Part shown: one piece after another, positions 19,729-31,724 of the stretch
Position numbering within the stretch: position 1 is the first letter of the stretch
How the letters are laid out: each line of letters opens with the position of its first letter
DNA from: Madurella fahalii
Lineage: Eukaryota > Ascomycota > Sordariomycetes > Sordariales
Length of the DNA stretch: 64,000 bases
Direction: 5' to 3'
Assembly (NCBI GenBank): GCA_029876055.1
Contig: CM056874.1
Coordinates: 496,001-560,000, forward strand
Notes under the pieces: generated by a model
Seen by the model: only the letters and a program-made list of their open reading frames with translations
Told to the model about the DNA's origin: nothing
The model's database searches: none
Translations under genes and position numbers: made by a program

Positions 19729-22700
19729 CTTGTCTGAGGTGGTCGGGGGTTGGGAACGTCTGTTCTGTACAGTATTTGTTGCTTGATATGAGGAGAGAAA
19801 GTTGGGATCTTCCTGCTTATTTATGTGCGTGCCCTGACCGACTGCAGAGAGGGGGACCAAGGATCGGTCGTCAAAGTTACTGCACGTGTAGGAAGGATCT
19901 TCGGACGTAGTCATTCGTGTATGTAACAATGGGGTCCAAAAAGTCATGCGCCACTCCCCCACCAACTAACCCAATTTTCATCCTTGCCATCCCACAGATC
20001 ACTTACACCTCCCAACCTCGATTTTGACCGCTCTTTCATCTTTTTCCTCACAACAAAGCAGCTAGGATGGTTAGAATATCGAAATCTTCCGAAAGCGGAA
20101 TAAATAGACCGCGTGGGGTCTTGTTTGTTGTCTGACGAGGCCTATTTCGAGGTAGGCGGGGACGGCCGAGCGATTTACGTTACCTGCACCCCGGAAGAGT
20201 AATTCCGTCTTGACTGTCTTTAACTAACATTCAAGAACATCTAGACTAAATTAGGGGTTTGGGGCTGTTTTGCGGGCCACATAAAGGTTCTGTTGCTATC
20301 CTACCCCGGGAGAGCCAACTAAACCAAGGGAGGTTTCGTTAACGCAGTCAAAGGAGCTGCCGGGATCCGGATCTTAGGTTGGCCACCCTAGTCCCCAATT
20401 CTCTCCTATTTGAGAATATCTAGCACTGGATAAAGATTCAGACCTCTGCACAACGTCACAGGATCCAGATGGTTATAGCGATTGAAAGGACTTGGGCTGA
20501 GGTACTAACGAATTTATTTGTAAAAAGTTGGGCGAGATAATGGATTTATTGAAGCAGTCAAAGGGAGGACCTATCGAGTATTGATACAACTGCTATAGCA
20601 CTCTTTTCAGTAGGAAATTGTCTGGATAAATGATTGTTGTTACACGATTTTGAAGTTGAGTAGTACATTAGTGCTGTGGCGCAGGTCTTTCTGAACCCCA
20701 GAGTACCCATAACACCTCGGTACCATTGGTAGAACTAGCTTAGTGCTGACGGATAGAACCAACGACGTTCCTTGCAGCGTCGTAGCATCAATGCACAATC
20801 CACCAACCTGCATGGCGGGTTGTATCTTACTCAGTCAATATAGATCCGTCAGCCGCCTCGCGAGGGCTTGGCGCCTGATTGATTTTTCGGGGTCTCTCGA
20901 CATCCCCCTTCCTTTGGCGTCGCCAATCTGCTCTATAATGTGCTCATGGATGAACAGATTCGAGATGCCGCTGATTCTGACCCCATCTGGGCTTGTCAGT
21001 ATATTGACCAGTACAGTGGGCGCGCAACTCGCGACCGTTCCAAGAACTGGCTACTCACTACCTTACTCACGCACAGAGAGAATCTGCAACGGAGACAGGT
21101 CTAACGGATTCATAATCCAACTTCCTCATTAAGCAGCACACATTCCGACGAATAATCGCTTTCGCTTGCTGCTCGTACAGGTTGAAAAGGAAAGAAGCCT
21201 AGGTCCGGGTATAGGGTTGGGCGGCGTGGCCGCCGACCGTGGGTTGATGCGGCCGCCTGTCCAGTGATCAATAGTCAGAGGCCCATTGGTGCCAGACAGC
21301 TGGCTGTACGCAGTCGAGCCTGATTTTCGGCCTTATTGCGGCAGCGTAACCGATGCTACGCAGCTGTAACCAGTATCGTTAAATAGAGCTTTATTATGAA
21401 GAATCGATTGGCGTAATTATGTTATGGCCGTTTGCTAGACCCTATAGGCAAGTAACTAGCGAAGTATAAAAGAGAAGTATACTACGTTGGGATATATTAT
21501 ACGTTATAGGCCTAGGATATTAAGGTTAGGTCCCAGGTGTCGGCCACGGGCATTTGCCGTACAGACTGTTTAGGGGCATCGTGGCCATTTGCCGCTTGAC
21601 TTGGTTTCCCTTGGACCTACTGTCCCGACCTGTATCCGCGCCCTTATCGAAGGCCGAAAACCAGAATTTTGCATCTACACCTATTTCCACGGACGAGGCG
21701 ATTACCTCGAACAACAGTACTCGGTCCTCTACCATCAGGATCGCAGGCTCTTCGCTTATTGCAAATATAGGCCATCACGATCGCTGCACTTCAAGTTTCT
21801 GCGTCTGGTTTTACGAATGCGATCTCCCCTGGTGGGGAAGACGTCTCCCCCGCCGTCTCGGCAACGTCCCACCTTGCCGCACTTATAATTAGAGGTTGCC
21901 AGCGCCCGCGCTCTAAGCCACTGCTCACATACAACTCCGCGGTGTCAACATCGACATTTCTTATACCGCTCCCCCCTAAGGCGCGCTTCTTACCGCCATG
22001 GCAATGTACAGAGGGCAGGAAGGCAGGCTTTTGACGTTGAACAGGACTCAGTTCTATGCGGTGCCGGAACTGTGGCGGAAAAAGAACAACCTACTGCACC
22101 GCCCCATCAACAGCCGTGGAGCATCCATGTTTCGCTGGTCACGGATCCTCAACTCAACTGGGTGCTGCAGCCCCAAGCCGTCAATATCGAGCGGTTGTCG
22201 GCCGCTGTGTCAACAGAACTGGTTGATCGCCCATCCAATTGGATTGTCAGAGAAGTTCCAACGCAACAACGGTGGCCGTTTCAATGGGGGTCAGCAGGAA
22301 GAGGAGTAGCAGGACGGAGATTCAAACGTTGTAGGTAACGACTACGCAGCAAAGAAGTCGGCCACTTGCTGTGAGTTTTCCTTTTTCCGAGTCTTCCCCT
22401 TGCAGAGTTGGATGCTTGGTGTGCTTGGCAATGAGGGCAACGAAGTGGGAGGGGCTGGACCGGAAATCGGAGGTTCCGTTCCATGAGTTAATCGGAGCAA
22501 CTTGGATCCAATGTCACCAAGTAGACAGAATGCGGTTAGACTTCTTGGTTCTGTATCCGCTCGGGTGGTCCTCTCCCGGTGATAGGCGCTTTGGCGTGAA
22601 ATGATCTAACAACGATCTCTACTTCCGCCGGGACCTATTGTGTCTCATCCCCCAGATCTGCAGATAAAGTTATGTGCTCACAATGGCCGAGAAACTGACG

Positions 22701-24026
22701 AACCTTGCTATGACCTTTCCACTTCCAAGGCTCCTTCTAGAACTTGTTGGACAATCGGGATCCCCCACTGGAAGGCAGCCGAAAGAGTAGGCCTGTAGCT
22801 CAGAGGAATGGTGGACGTAACGAGGGAATCTACTTACAGCACTTGCATTATTGGTCAAGTGGAAGACCTAGAATAAGCTATGTTGTATCTGGCTGTGATG
22901 CTTGAGAAAGTGAGGATATTTTGGTTGTTGCGATGTCGTGGAGGATTGGATAGATGAAGACTTTGGGTCGAGTCTACCGTAAGGACATGTTAGCGTCGAC
23001 CCACTGGAGAGAGTTTGAAGGCACTTGAAAGAGCTGGACGCAGACGTTGAGGCTTTGGCGCTGTGCCTTTTCCGGTGTCGGTCGGAGCGAAATGGGACGG
23101 CGACGCTGTTAGGTGGCGCCTGAGCATCTTGGAAGTTGAGAATCCAAGTTAGACAACGTCTGTAACGCACGTTCAACGGATAGGCTCATTCACGTCGCGG
23201 GGTCGAGTGGCAGAGGGATGCCACTCTACAGTCCTGTGTTGCCCCTTTTTCGAAGGTGTCGTCGTTGCTTACCAGTGCATATGGAAACCCACTCCACATC
23301 GCCATCGCCCACTTCGACCACGTAGTGTCAGTGTGATAGTGCCATACGTCGTGAAGAATTCCGTCTTCCAAAGTAATTCAGCTATCAATCGGAGCGCAGG
23401 ACTACTTCCTTACAGAACTACAGTCAAGTGTTTTGGATAATCCAATTAAGATGTAATTAGATCCTTAAACGCCTACTAACGCAACCTCCCTAAACCGGAC
23501 TTCTTTAACCCTAACCGAATTTCTAGAGTTATGGCTCTTCGAGAATGCCAATAATTCGAGCTCGGTTTGGCACATTCTGGTCGGCAAAGGATTCTGAAGG
23601 ATACTTTACCTTCCTCATAAAGTCGACGTATTGTCGACCTTTCTCATTGCTGACTGTATCCCATGACCTCTCCGATTTTTGTTTGACATCGTCCCTATGG
23701 TCAGACGATCTTGGAACGAAAACTTGGGTTGGCCAGCTCGCACTTCCACTAGGTATCTCGGCAGCCGAGTATACGAGAGTTCGGATTGGAGTGGTCTCGT
23801 GGACGGCAGGATTCCACCCCAACTTGCCAAGCAGAACGTTCACCTTTTAGTAACCATCCGTTGTTTCCGACCAACGCATTGTGAACGGGGATAAATAGAG
23901 ACGAGATGATCGCGTACTTTATCCCATCCCCCCAGCTCGCAACTCTACGAACAAGAACTACACTGATCCATATCCTTCAACCGCTCTAGAGTTTATATTG
24001 AAAAATTTTGATATATTAAAGCAGCT
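19729..24026. other. 4.3-kb gene-poor region
   Basis: No intact gene is supported. Parts (20.2-20.7, 21.36-21.5, 23.4-23.5 kb) are AT-rich and decayed, while others keep normal GC but only short frames. One open piece at 20916-21104 is listed separately. Frames at 21526-21892, 21998-22338 and 23529-23850 look partly coding-like but are short, overlapping and unrecognised. The last few hundred bases must hold the promoter of the alcohol dehydrogenase. Confidence 0.4.
20916..21104 (+). pseudogene. unrecognised coding fragment
   Basis: An open frame reads GVANLLYNVLMDEQIRDAAD, then DPIWACQYIDQYSGRATRDR and a charged tail RENLQRRQV before TAA. It looks like the C-terminus of a real protein (amphipathic, Trp/Tyr-containing) but no start or partner exon is visible and I cannot name the family. 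Confidence 0.25.
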
Positions 24027-25290
24027 ATGAGTGCTCCAACCCGTAGGACCATGAAAGCTGTTCAATGGGAGGGTAATCTCCGCGAGGTCAAAGTCAGCGA
24101 CGTTCCTCGGCCCAGGATCGAGCGGCCAGAAGACGCCATCGTTCGCATCACGTCGTCTGCCATCTGCGGATCGGATTTGCACATCTACCACGGCATCTTT
24201 GCCCAAACGGACCAGCTCCCCTATGGCTTGGGTCATGAAGCCGTCGGTATCATTGAAGAGATCGGAGACGCTGTCGACTTCTTCAGCGTGGGGGATCGTG
24301 TCATCATTGTTGCTATTTCCGAAGACGGCCGATTGCTTGCCAAACCAACCTTGGTGCCCCTATTGGATGGGACTCGTCAACCCTTCGGCGTCGGCCCTGA
24401 ATTTGGGCAGGCAGAAGGCCTACAAAGTACATATAACCCTCAGGATCCAGACCAACAGAGCAACGCTAACAAGGCATGGGGCCATGCAAGCCACCTATGC
24501 TAGTGTTGGGTGGGCGGACAGCTCGCTAGTTAAGATCCCCGAGAGACTGGATGACAAAGAGTGGCTCCCGCTCTGTGATGTCTGGCCCGTCGCCTGGAAC
24601 GGGCTCAACTGGTCCGGCTTCGAAGCAGGAGAGGACGTTGCCGTCTTCGGAGCTGGGGCCGTCGGCCTCCTAGTAGCCTACAGCGCTATCATCCGTGGGG
24701 CGTCTCTCGTCTACGTTATCGACTACGTTCCATCTCGCCTTGCCAAGGCCGCTGCCATCGGAGCTATCCCCATCAACTTCACTCGTGGTGGCAGCGCCTC
24801 GGAGCAGATTCTGCGGCGGAACCCGGCCGGTGTTAAGCGTACCGTCGACGCCGTGGGTGCCGTGTGCCTCAATACTGAACTGAAGCCGCAGCAGGATTTT
24901 GTATTTCAAGAGGCAATCAAGATCACGCGCGGCGGAGGCGGCTTCGGCATTATCGGCATCTACGTCACTGAGACGCCTACGAACCCAGCGCCTGGATTTG
25001 AGCATATTAACCCTTTTGTCCAATTGCCGGTAGCACAGCTTACGTTCAAGGAGATGCAGATCAGAAGTGGCACAGTGGAGTTCAAGTCGACGATTCCGGC
25101 CTTGGTAGCTCTGGTTAGCAGTGGACGAGCAAGCCCAGGGTTTGTCTTCTCTGCGACCTACGACCTTGAAGCGCGCCTAGGGCATATCGAATATTCGAGC
25201 GAAGGGAAGAGACTAAGATATTACTCAGGGGTGCGCGAGACGAAGATACTGCTACCTGCTCTGAAGATCGTGAGCAAGAGACCTAAGTAG
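24027..25290 (+). CDS. zinc-type alcohol dehydrogenase (MDR family)
   Basis: Exons 24027-24426 and 24491-25290 (64-nt intron, GTACAT donor, GCTAAC branch) give 399 aa. The N-terminal GroES-like domain has the catalytic-zinc ligands in SSAICGSDLHIYHG and LGHEAVGIIEE. The Rossmann domain follows with VAVFGAGAVGLL and the NAD-pocket region SLVYVIDYVPSRLA. The protein resembles fungal glutathione-independent formaldehyde-dehydrogenase-like enzymes. The lobe that usually carries four structural-zinc cysteines is replaced by a cysteine-free stretch (VGDRVIIVAISEDGRLLAKP), so only the catalytic zinc is expected. The C-terminus carries a short, diverged end (LLPALKIVSKRPK). Cytosolic; substrate unknown. 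It stands alone between two gene-poor stretches. Confidence 0.87.
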
Positions 25291-26060
25291 CTAAAACCTA
25301 AGAGAGCATTGCTTTGAGGGACTTTAGCTGCATAGGATGGATAATTTATATACAGGCAGAAAACCAAAGGATGCATTTACACTAAGGCCAGGTAACTAGA
25401 ACAGCAGGTTCCTGCAGCCCAGACAAGGTCAAACAATGTGTGTAGATAGAGCCCCTTTGATCAGAAAGAGAGCATCATGCACGCAAAGGAAAGATGTCAA
25501 ATTGAGCGAACAGCAACTGTGGAAACAATGTGAAGTTAGATGTCCGGTGTGAGGATCAAGGGCGCAGACAACCCTCCCTGAGTTGCAACATAATTTTAAA
25601 AATGCCTTGCGTTTACTGCGTGTAGGTCCTCCGAAAGATGCAGCCTCCAGGGCTTTATCCCAGTAAGCGCCTCCGTCTGACGAGAGGCCCTAAGCTCCTC
25701 TCCGTCTCTACTGCAAGACAATTTTCATTTATTTATTTATTGGTTTTTTTTTTTTTTTTTTTTCCCCTTTGCGCCGGAAGCACAAGCCAACCTCTGAGAC
25801 TGTCGCTCATCAGCGCTTAACAACGGCTCCCTTCTCGGTATCTTCGTTACGCCAACCTGCGGCACAGGCTTGGCGCCTAAGGTGAGCAAAAGTCGTGCCC
25901 TCACCAACTCAAGTGGTTCGTAGCACGGTGCAACCGCCGGGTCCGCCGCACCACTCTCCATCACCAACTGCCCACCTAGATTCCAGCTCTGATTTCCCCG
26001 GCTCGTCCTTCGCAAACTCAATATAGCAGCTCCAGTATCACCAACGACTTCACAGGCACA
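25291..26060. other. intergenic with repeat fragment and poly-T tract
   Basis: Holds the family-3 repeat fragment (25408-25530), a 14-bp match to the start of LTR family 1 at 25548, and a long T run at about 25743-25763. The promoter of the F-box gene should lie in the last few hundred bases. Confidence 0.5.
25408..25530 (+). repeat. dispersed repeat, family 3, copy 2 (partial)
   Basis: Shares with 45626-45927 the ordered words CCTGCAGCCCAGACAAGGTCA, TAGATAGAGC, GCACGCAA, TCAA.TTGAG and ACTGTGGAAA. The second half of the element is missing, and the unrelated sequence after it begins TGTGAGGATCAAGG, as in LTR family 1. Confidence 0.65.
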
Positions 26061-27665
26061 ATGCCTCCTGGACAGCACAGTGGAGGGTTTGAAAAGCTTC
26101 CACCCGAAGTATTGGAGTTGATCTTCGGCCCCTTCCGGCCAACCGGACCCGTTACAGCTCCCAAAATCTATCGCGGTCTCCCGAGCATACAAGTCAGCAC
26201 CAAACATGCTGAATCGCGTGCCGCGTTCGCTAGTTTTTGCCGCGTCTCCAAATATTTTCACTACGTGGCCACTGACTACCTCTACCGGACGGTACACATC
26301 ACAGATGGGATGGAATTACTATGTTTCTGCCGCACGCTCATGGAATACCCCGACCGATGCACCACCATCCGCGAGTTTTCCTGGGTTGGCCGCTTTCAGA
26401 TGGGGCTGAGGACACCCGGTTCGTCAGACACTCCGGACGCCCGGCTGTTGCAGAGCTTCTGGGCTCCGATCGCATCACGGATGCGGCACGATCCCTTCAT
26501 CGCCGACGTAACCCGATCCGTCGGCCTCACCGGCCCCGATGGGTTAATCCACACCTGGAAGGTCCTAGGCACCGTCTTAGCAATCCTACCAAACGTGCAG
26601 TCACTTCACTTCCTCCATGCTTCCTCGTCCGCCTCGGATACTCACCAGGCCTTGAACGTGGTGCCGCGACAGCGGGACCCGGAGGAGGATGCTTTCTGGG
26701 CATGGATGTTGGGAGCAAAACTGGAGACATCCTCCGACTCGGCTCCGTGTCGCCGATTCCTTCAATCTCTGGAGAGGCTCGTGCTGGAGGCCCAGCCATA
26801 TGATAACTATCACTGTCCTGCTACAGACGAGCTACTTTTCGCGCTCTTCGCCTGCCCTCGATCGCTGCGCCGTGTCGAGTTGAATGGCACAACGCTCTCA
26901 GACAAGCTCCCCCCAACTGTCTCCGCTGCTGCCGAGAGAGTGAGAGAGCTCGTTCTCTATCGCGACTTTCATTCGGCTGATGAGCTGTCGAGACTGGTGG
27001 AATCATTCCCAAATCTCATCTCCTTGGAAGCCGAGTGCAGGGATCCCTTCGTTTTCCGCCGCCCGGCTCCCGTAAATCCCTTCTTGGCCCTTCTTTCACT
27101 CGCTGACACGCTAGAGACCTTGAACCTAACGAGCGGGTTGAACAGCTGGTCCTCTGTAAGAGTGTGGAACGCACTGCCGCTGCTACAATTCCTGGACCGC
27201 ATGATCTGCCTCAAACACCTCACCACTGAATCCATCTGGTTGTTCGGAAATCAGTGCTTCGGGCAATGGCCGCCGAAAGATGTCATTGCACTCCCGCCAT
27301 CCCTCGTCAGTTTCCGCCTCGTCGATTATTGGGGGGTCGGGGGAAAAGCTGTGAGAAACCCCGCAACCCGTTACTACCCTGACTTCCGAACCTGGACTCC
27401 GATCGGTTTCTATTACCATCACTTCTCCTCGCTCCAAGAAGAGCGTGTGGCGCGTTTACCTAATTTCTCGGAATTTACGTTCGTCACATCTTGGCTACAC
27501 TTGACCCGTGCCAGTCTGGTTACGGATGGGCCTAGCAACGAACAACTCCTCGAGGACGCAGCAGAGTACGAGGAAGAATGGCGAAGTCTATTCGCCGGTG
27601 CAGGTGTGCGATTTTCCGTCATCAGCTCTGAGGAATCGCGGCAGCTCTTCCCTAGACTCGCTTAA
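26061..27665 (+). CDS. F-box domain protein
   Basis: Single-exon, 534 aa. Residues about 10-70 form an F-box-like module: FEKLPPEVLELIFGPF at the start, and FCRVSKYFHYVATDYLYRTV at its end. The remainder is rich in leucine and tryptophan with spaced LRRVEL, LRELVLY and LISLEAEC segments, compatible with an irregular leucine-rich-repeat substrate arm. The expected role is substrate choice in an SCF (Skp1-cullin-F-box) ubiquitin ligase. This is inferred from the fold, not from homology to a named protein. Such proteins are a large, fast-diverging set in filamentous fungi. No introns are needed. Confidence 0.8.
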   Translation: MPPGQHSGGFEKLPPEVLELIFGPFRPTGPVTAPKIYRGLPSIQVSTKHAESRAAFASFCRVSKYFHYVATDYLYRTVHITDGMELLCFCRTLMEYPDRCTTIREFSWVGRFQMGLRTPGSSDTPDARLLQSFWAPIASRMRHDPFIADVTRSVGLTGPDGLIHTWKVLGTVLAILPNVQSLHFLHASSSASDTHQALNVVPRQRDPEEDAFWAWMLGAKLETSSDSAPCRRFLQSLERLVLEAQPYDNYHCPATDELLFALFACPRSLRRVELNGTTLSDKLPPTVSAAAERVRELVLYRDFHSADELSRLVESFPNLISLEAECRDPFVFRRPAPVNPFLALLSLADTLETLNLTSGLNSWSSVRVWNALPLLQFLDRMICLKHLTTESIWLFGNQCFGQWPPKDVIALPPSLVSFRLVDYWGVGGKAVRNPATRYYPDFRTWTPIGFYYHHFSSLQEERVARLPNFSEFTFVTSWLHLTRASLVTDGPSNEQLLEDAAEYEEEWRSLFAGAGVRFSVISSEESRQLFPRLA

Positions 27666-29347
27666 GTGAGTTCAATAAGCGCGCCATGCCGTTAGAGTTG
27701 AAGAGAGACTAACAAGAAAGAGTGCTCTTCATCCGGCATCGTTTCCCCCGGTCCCTAGTAGATGTTATTTCCTATGGGGAGTTTGTGTCTCAGGTTTAAG
27801 CGTCCTCCAACCTACGGCTGAGGGCGGCATGCCCTCCACCCGGCACCATTCCTACGTACTATCGACGGGCACATGGGGGACGCACCATGCACAAGAATCT
27901 TCTGCCTGTCGTCATCGTCGCCGGAGAAGCCATATCATATATCCCGTTTCCATGATATCGTAAATCTCTGTTCTCCGAGCGAGCAGCGCGTGTTCAACTT
28001 CCCGTTGTTGGGCGCCCGTGACACAGGAATAGGTTCATTCCGGTGTTTAGGTTCGCTATAACAAGACCTGGTACATAACTATCTCCCGAATAACTTTATG
28101 TTGTGGCGTAGTCATAGTTCAACGGGTACATTAGTTAACTCAAAGCCGTTGAGGAGTAAGGTTGGTGGTTTGTATATTCTGCACATCTGTGACAGGTACT
28201 GAGGCGCTGCGCTCTCGATGAAGAGAGGTTCGTCTGATTCAGGTGACGTTTCCTTTGGTTCGTGACTGGCAAGACATGCCGCGGCAGTGTAATTACCATT
28301 TGTATAGGATCCGTGTGGGATACCCCGCCCAATAACGCCTGTCAGATACGATGTTAAGGCGGTGAACAGGACCTGCTGTGTTGCAAGAAGCGAAGACTCG
28401 AACCATAACATAATTTAGCGGCCTCTATAACGCGGTGATCCCCATTGATACTCTCGCAAATTCTGGACACGTTACTGATTCTGGCGCTACATAGGGGCAG
28501 TATATGCTCAGAGACATTCGTCCACAGATCACAGTTTCCAGGCCCGAAAATTAAAAAGTAGGCAAATAGTCATCATTACCCGGCCGCTAAATATTGCTCT
28601 TAACAAAGGTAGGTAGATTATTATCGCATTCTATGTATGTCGGATTCCTTGTCTGACTCCTGTAAGCCCAGGGTAACCCAGAACAGCAACTCCGCCGCCA
28701 AGACTGAGAATCTTTGCCCCTCCACTCCCTCAGAGTCCAAAATGCGCAATTTGCCGAGGGCTAAGCGGAGTCTCTTCATTCGGGCCGTATCTGACATCGG
28801 TGAGACCATTTCACACAGCGGATGAGTAGGAAATCTACGACTAAAGTAGTCGTCACCGGCGGAGTTCCTCCTTGCGCGTAGATCAGTTCCTGTCAGCCTC
28901 TGGCTCGGTATTCTCCACATCGCCGTGGTCTAGACCGTACGGCTATGGCGGGATATGGCCGTAGGATAGCGATGTCTGAGCCTTCGGCCCGTTTCCTAGT
29001 GTGATATTAACCCGCAGAACCACCTCTAGTGAATCTCACACTTGAGCCCCCTCTTCTGCCTCACCGCTGAAGGGGGATCATGTCCTGACCTCTCTTGATA
29101 CCGGCTCCGCGACCAACTCCGTCCTTCCACATATATTTTCCCACTGGTGACTGATACCAGAGTGTCCGTAATCAACAGAAAATACCGAACTGCTCTAAAG
29201 GCCGCCAAACAGAGCGTTGATGAGCGTCCCCAATCCATCACTGACCCTGTCATGGCAATCACGGCACCCTCTATCCTCCCTCAGAGGAAAATTAAGCAGA
29301 CAACATGCCAACCCTTCGCCCGACCACCCGATAAACCACAGCAGCAG
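27666..29347. other. 1.7-kb intergenic region
   Basis: No gene is supported. Two minus-strand frames of 99 codons (28112-28411 and 28621-28920) have somewhat protein-like residue use but no recognisable domain, start context or partner exon. The right end contains the MFS promoter. Confidence 0.4.
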
Positions 29348-30698
29348 ATGGATATCCCCACGCTGTCAAACACCCGATCCGACTCCTCCCCGTCCCTCAC
29401 CCTCCCCCAACTCGCCGCCATCTGCTTCACAGCCTTCACAACCGGCCTCAACAACCTCTCACCCATCATCCACCCCACCCCGCCAACAGCACCAGCAACC
29501 CAGTACGTTCCCTCCGGGCGCCCCTCCTTATCACCGCAACCACCAGCTAACCACCTCACCATCTCAACATAGCCCTCTGTTCGCCCTCACATTACTCAGC
29601 ACGAGCACAGGCTACAGCCTAGGCGCGATCCTCGCCGCGGCGACAATCCTCCCGCGCATTCTCCAAGCATCAGCATCCCGACCGCGCGCCGGCCTCCGTG
29701 CCTGCTGGTGGGCCAGCACGCTGAGCGCACTCGCACTCGCCGGGGGCGTGCCGCTGCCCGCGTGGCAGGGCTACGGCTACGACTACGGCACCGGCGCTCT
29801 CTGGCTCGTCGCGCTTGCCACCGCGTCCTCCCTCCTCCTCGGCGCCGCCGGCTGCGTCAACCTGGCGGTGGCGGGCGTGCTCTGCGCGGCTGAGGCCAGG
29901 GCCCGTCGGTCCTCTGCTGCGGCGGCGGTCGGGGTGGTGCATGGGTTGGCTGCGCTGGGGGTTGTGGGCGGCGCGGTGGTGCGGTGGGGGAGGGGCGGGC
30001 ATCTCGCGATGCTGGGCGGGGCGGTGGTGAATGGCGGTTGTCTGGGGCTTGCGGCTCGGGGGGGCGGGCTGGGTCCGGAAAAAGGGGGAAAGGGATTGCA
30101 CGGGACTTCGCCGCGCATGGACGGCTGGCACGGCTTCCCCCCGCCGGCGAGCCGTTGCGTTATCCTCGGGGCTCTCTTCGCTTTCTCCTACCAAGCTGTG
30201 GCGGTCATCACCCCCTTTCTGGTCGTCTCGGCCTTGGGCCTGCCTGTAGACCGGCTGGAGCTGGGCTATGTAGGCTTTTGGGCAGGCATCTCTGTCGGTC
30301 GGATGCGCCTGTGTCTTGTGGCACAGCACGTCGGCGAGAGACAGTCCGTGTTTGCTGCCCTAGTCCTCGTGCCCTCGACACAGATAGCGTGCTGGTTGAT
30401 GCCGGATGGTGTTGGAAGCGTGGCCACGGTGGCCGCTGTCACCGGTTTGCTGCTAGGTCCGGTGTACCCCTGTGCGCTGGCTGTGTGTATTCGCGGGATG
30501 GCTGAGCCTGAGGAAGCGAGCGGGATGGGTATTATCACCGCATTTGGGGCCACCGGAGGAGCGTCAGCGCTAGTAGTCACTGGATTCGTTGCGGGTGCGA
30601 CTGGCCATTTGGTGCTGCAAGCGATCGCCAGTGGACTCTTCGGGGTCATGTTGCTTTGCTGGTACGCCTTGCCAGAAGGGCTAGAAGCACAGTGGTGA
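29348..30698 (+). CDS. MFS transporter, BSC6-like
   Basis: Exons 29348-29502 and 29573-30698 (70-nt intron with GTACGT donor and GCTAAC branch) give 426 aa starting MDIPTLSNTRSDSS. Hydrophobic segments are spread throughout: LPQLAAICFTAFTTGLNN, LGAILAAATILPRI, LWLVALATASSLLLGAAG, CVILGALFAFSYQAVAVITP, VATVAAVTGLLLGPVYPCAL, and the last near ASGLFGVMLLCWYALP. The GPVYPC and GMGIITAFGATGGA segments are typical of the fungal BSC6/FUCP-related MFS group. Plasma-membrane or vacuolar permease for a small solute; substrate unknown. The region after the first helix is shorter than usual, so the number of helices (10-12) is uncertain and the first exon may be slightly mis-modelled. It converges on the HAD phosphatase gene with 139 bp between stops. 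Confidence 0.82.
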
Positions 30699-30837
30699 TG
30701 ATCGTCTTCTCATTGATTTTATTCCCGCCTGGGTGAACGTTCTACATTCGTGAAATCCGTCTATCCGTTTATCGTCTATCGATATTGGATGTAAAATGGT
30801 TACTTCCACTAACTAACCCGGTGGAGTTCGTAGAACC

Positions 30838-31724
30838 TTACTGCCTCCCCGTCGCAGCCTCCTTGACAGTGATGCGGCCAGCCGCAATGTCTTTGACCGT
30901 GGCCAAGATACCGGAGAAGTCCTCGAATGTCGTAAATGGGACGTGTTCGTTCTCGCAGTATGTTACGAGATCTCGTCCGCAGTCAGCATTGCATCCTTCA
31001 GAGCGAGAGCGGTTGTTCAACTTACCACGACCGGCTTTGGCAAACAACAGGTCAGTCTCCTTGGCCGCCGACAGGTCCGACACGCCGTCGCCAGCATAGA
31101 AGAGAGTCGGTCTCTGCTCTGCTGGGAGCCTGGCATACGGGCGGATCTCGAGGGACTTGTCATGGCCGTACCCGCTACACAACATCTTGGTCAGCGTCGC
31201 CACCTCGTCAGAGCACCCTCGAACCAAGCATACCTGTCGTCATGGAAGACAATCTGCCACCCGCCCTCCTCGTTGATGCTCTTCCCCTCCCTCGGCGCAA
31301 CATCATTGCTCACAATCTGCAGCGTGTCCGCGGCCTCCTTGCCGAGCATGTGGGCCAGCAGCGCGCGAATGACGGGCTCCATGCCGCCGCTGAGGATGAC
31401 GATGGGCATGTTGTTGTCGCGCGCCCACTCAAAGAACTCCTTGAACCCCGGGTCGAGGGTGATGTTCTTGAGCAGGATGTCGATGCACTGGTCAAAGGGC
31501 GCCTTGACGCTCTCGAGCATGTCCTGGAACGAATCCCGGAAGTCGCGGCGGCCGTAGAGCACGTCCTCGTTGCCTTTCTTGCGCAGGGCCCTGCCGAAGC
31601 CGAGGTTGTCCGTCATATAGTCATTGCTGTCCTGCTGCGTGATGGTGCCGTCAAAGTCGGTGAAGAAGATGAACTTGGGGTTGGTCTTGAGCGCGGGGAG
31701 CGCAATGTCGATGGTGGATCCCAT
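30838..31724 (-). CDS. HAD-superfamily phosphatase
   Basis: Exons 31724-31234, 31174-31026 and 30971-30838 give 257 aa; introns are 59 and 54 nt. The nucleophile motif FTDFDGTITQQDSN is at residues 21-34 (Asp23 nucleophile, Asp25 general acid). Motif II is in VILSGGMEP, a lysine-bearing region follows, and motif III is in FYAGDGVSDLSAAKETD. The overall form resembles the fungal MtnX/phosphoserine-phosphatase-like HAD group. It should be a cytosolic Mg2+-dependent phosphatase of a small metabolite. The 54-nt intron is a multiple of three and has no stop, so an unspliced form would insert 18 residues (starting GKLNNRSRSEG) before the C-terminal helix. Divergent from EIF1AD. Confidence 0.88.

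Noticed and set aside
29670..30329. 219-codon minus-strand frame and overlapping plus frames
   Set aside because: Shadows of the very GC-rich MFS gene; composition is Pro/Arg/Ala-rich in a way typical of wrong-frame translation.
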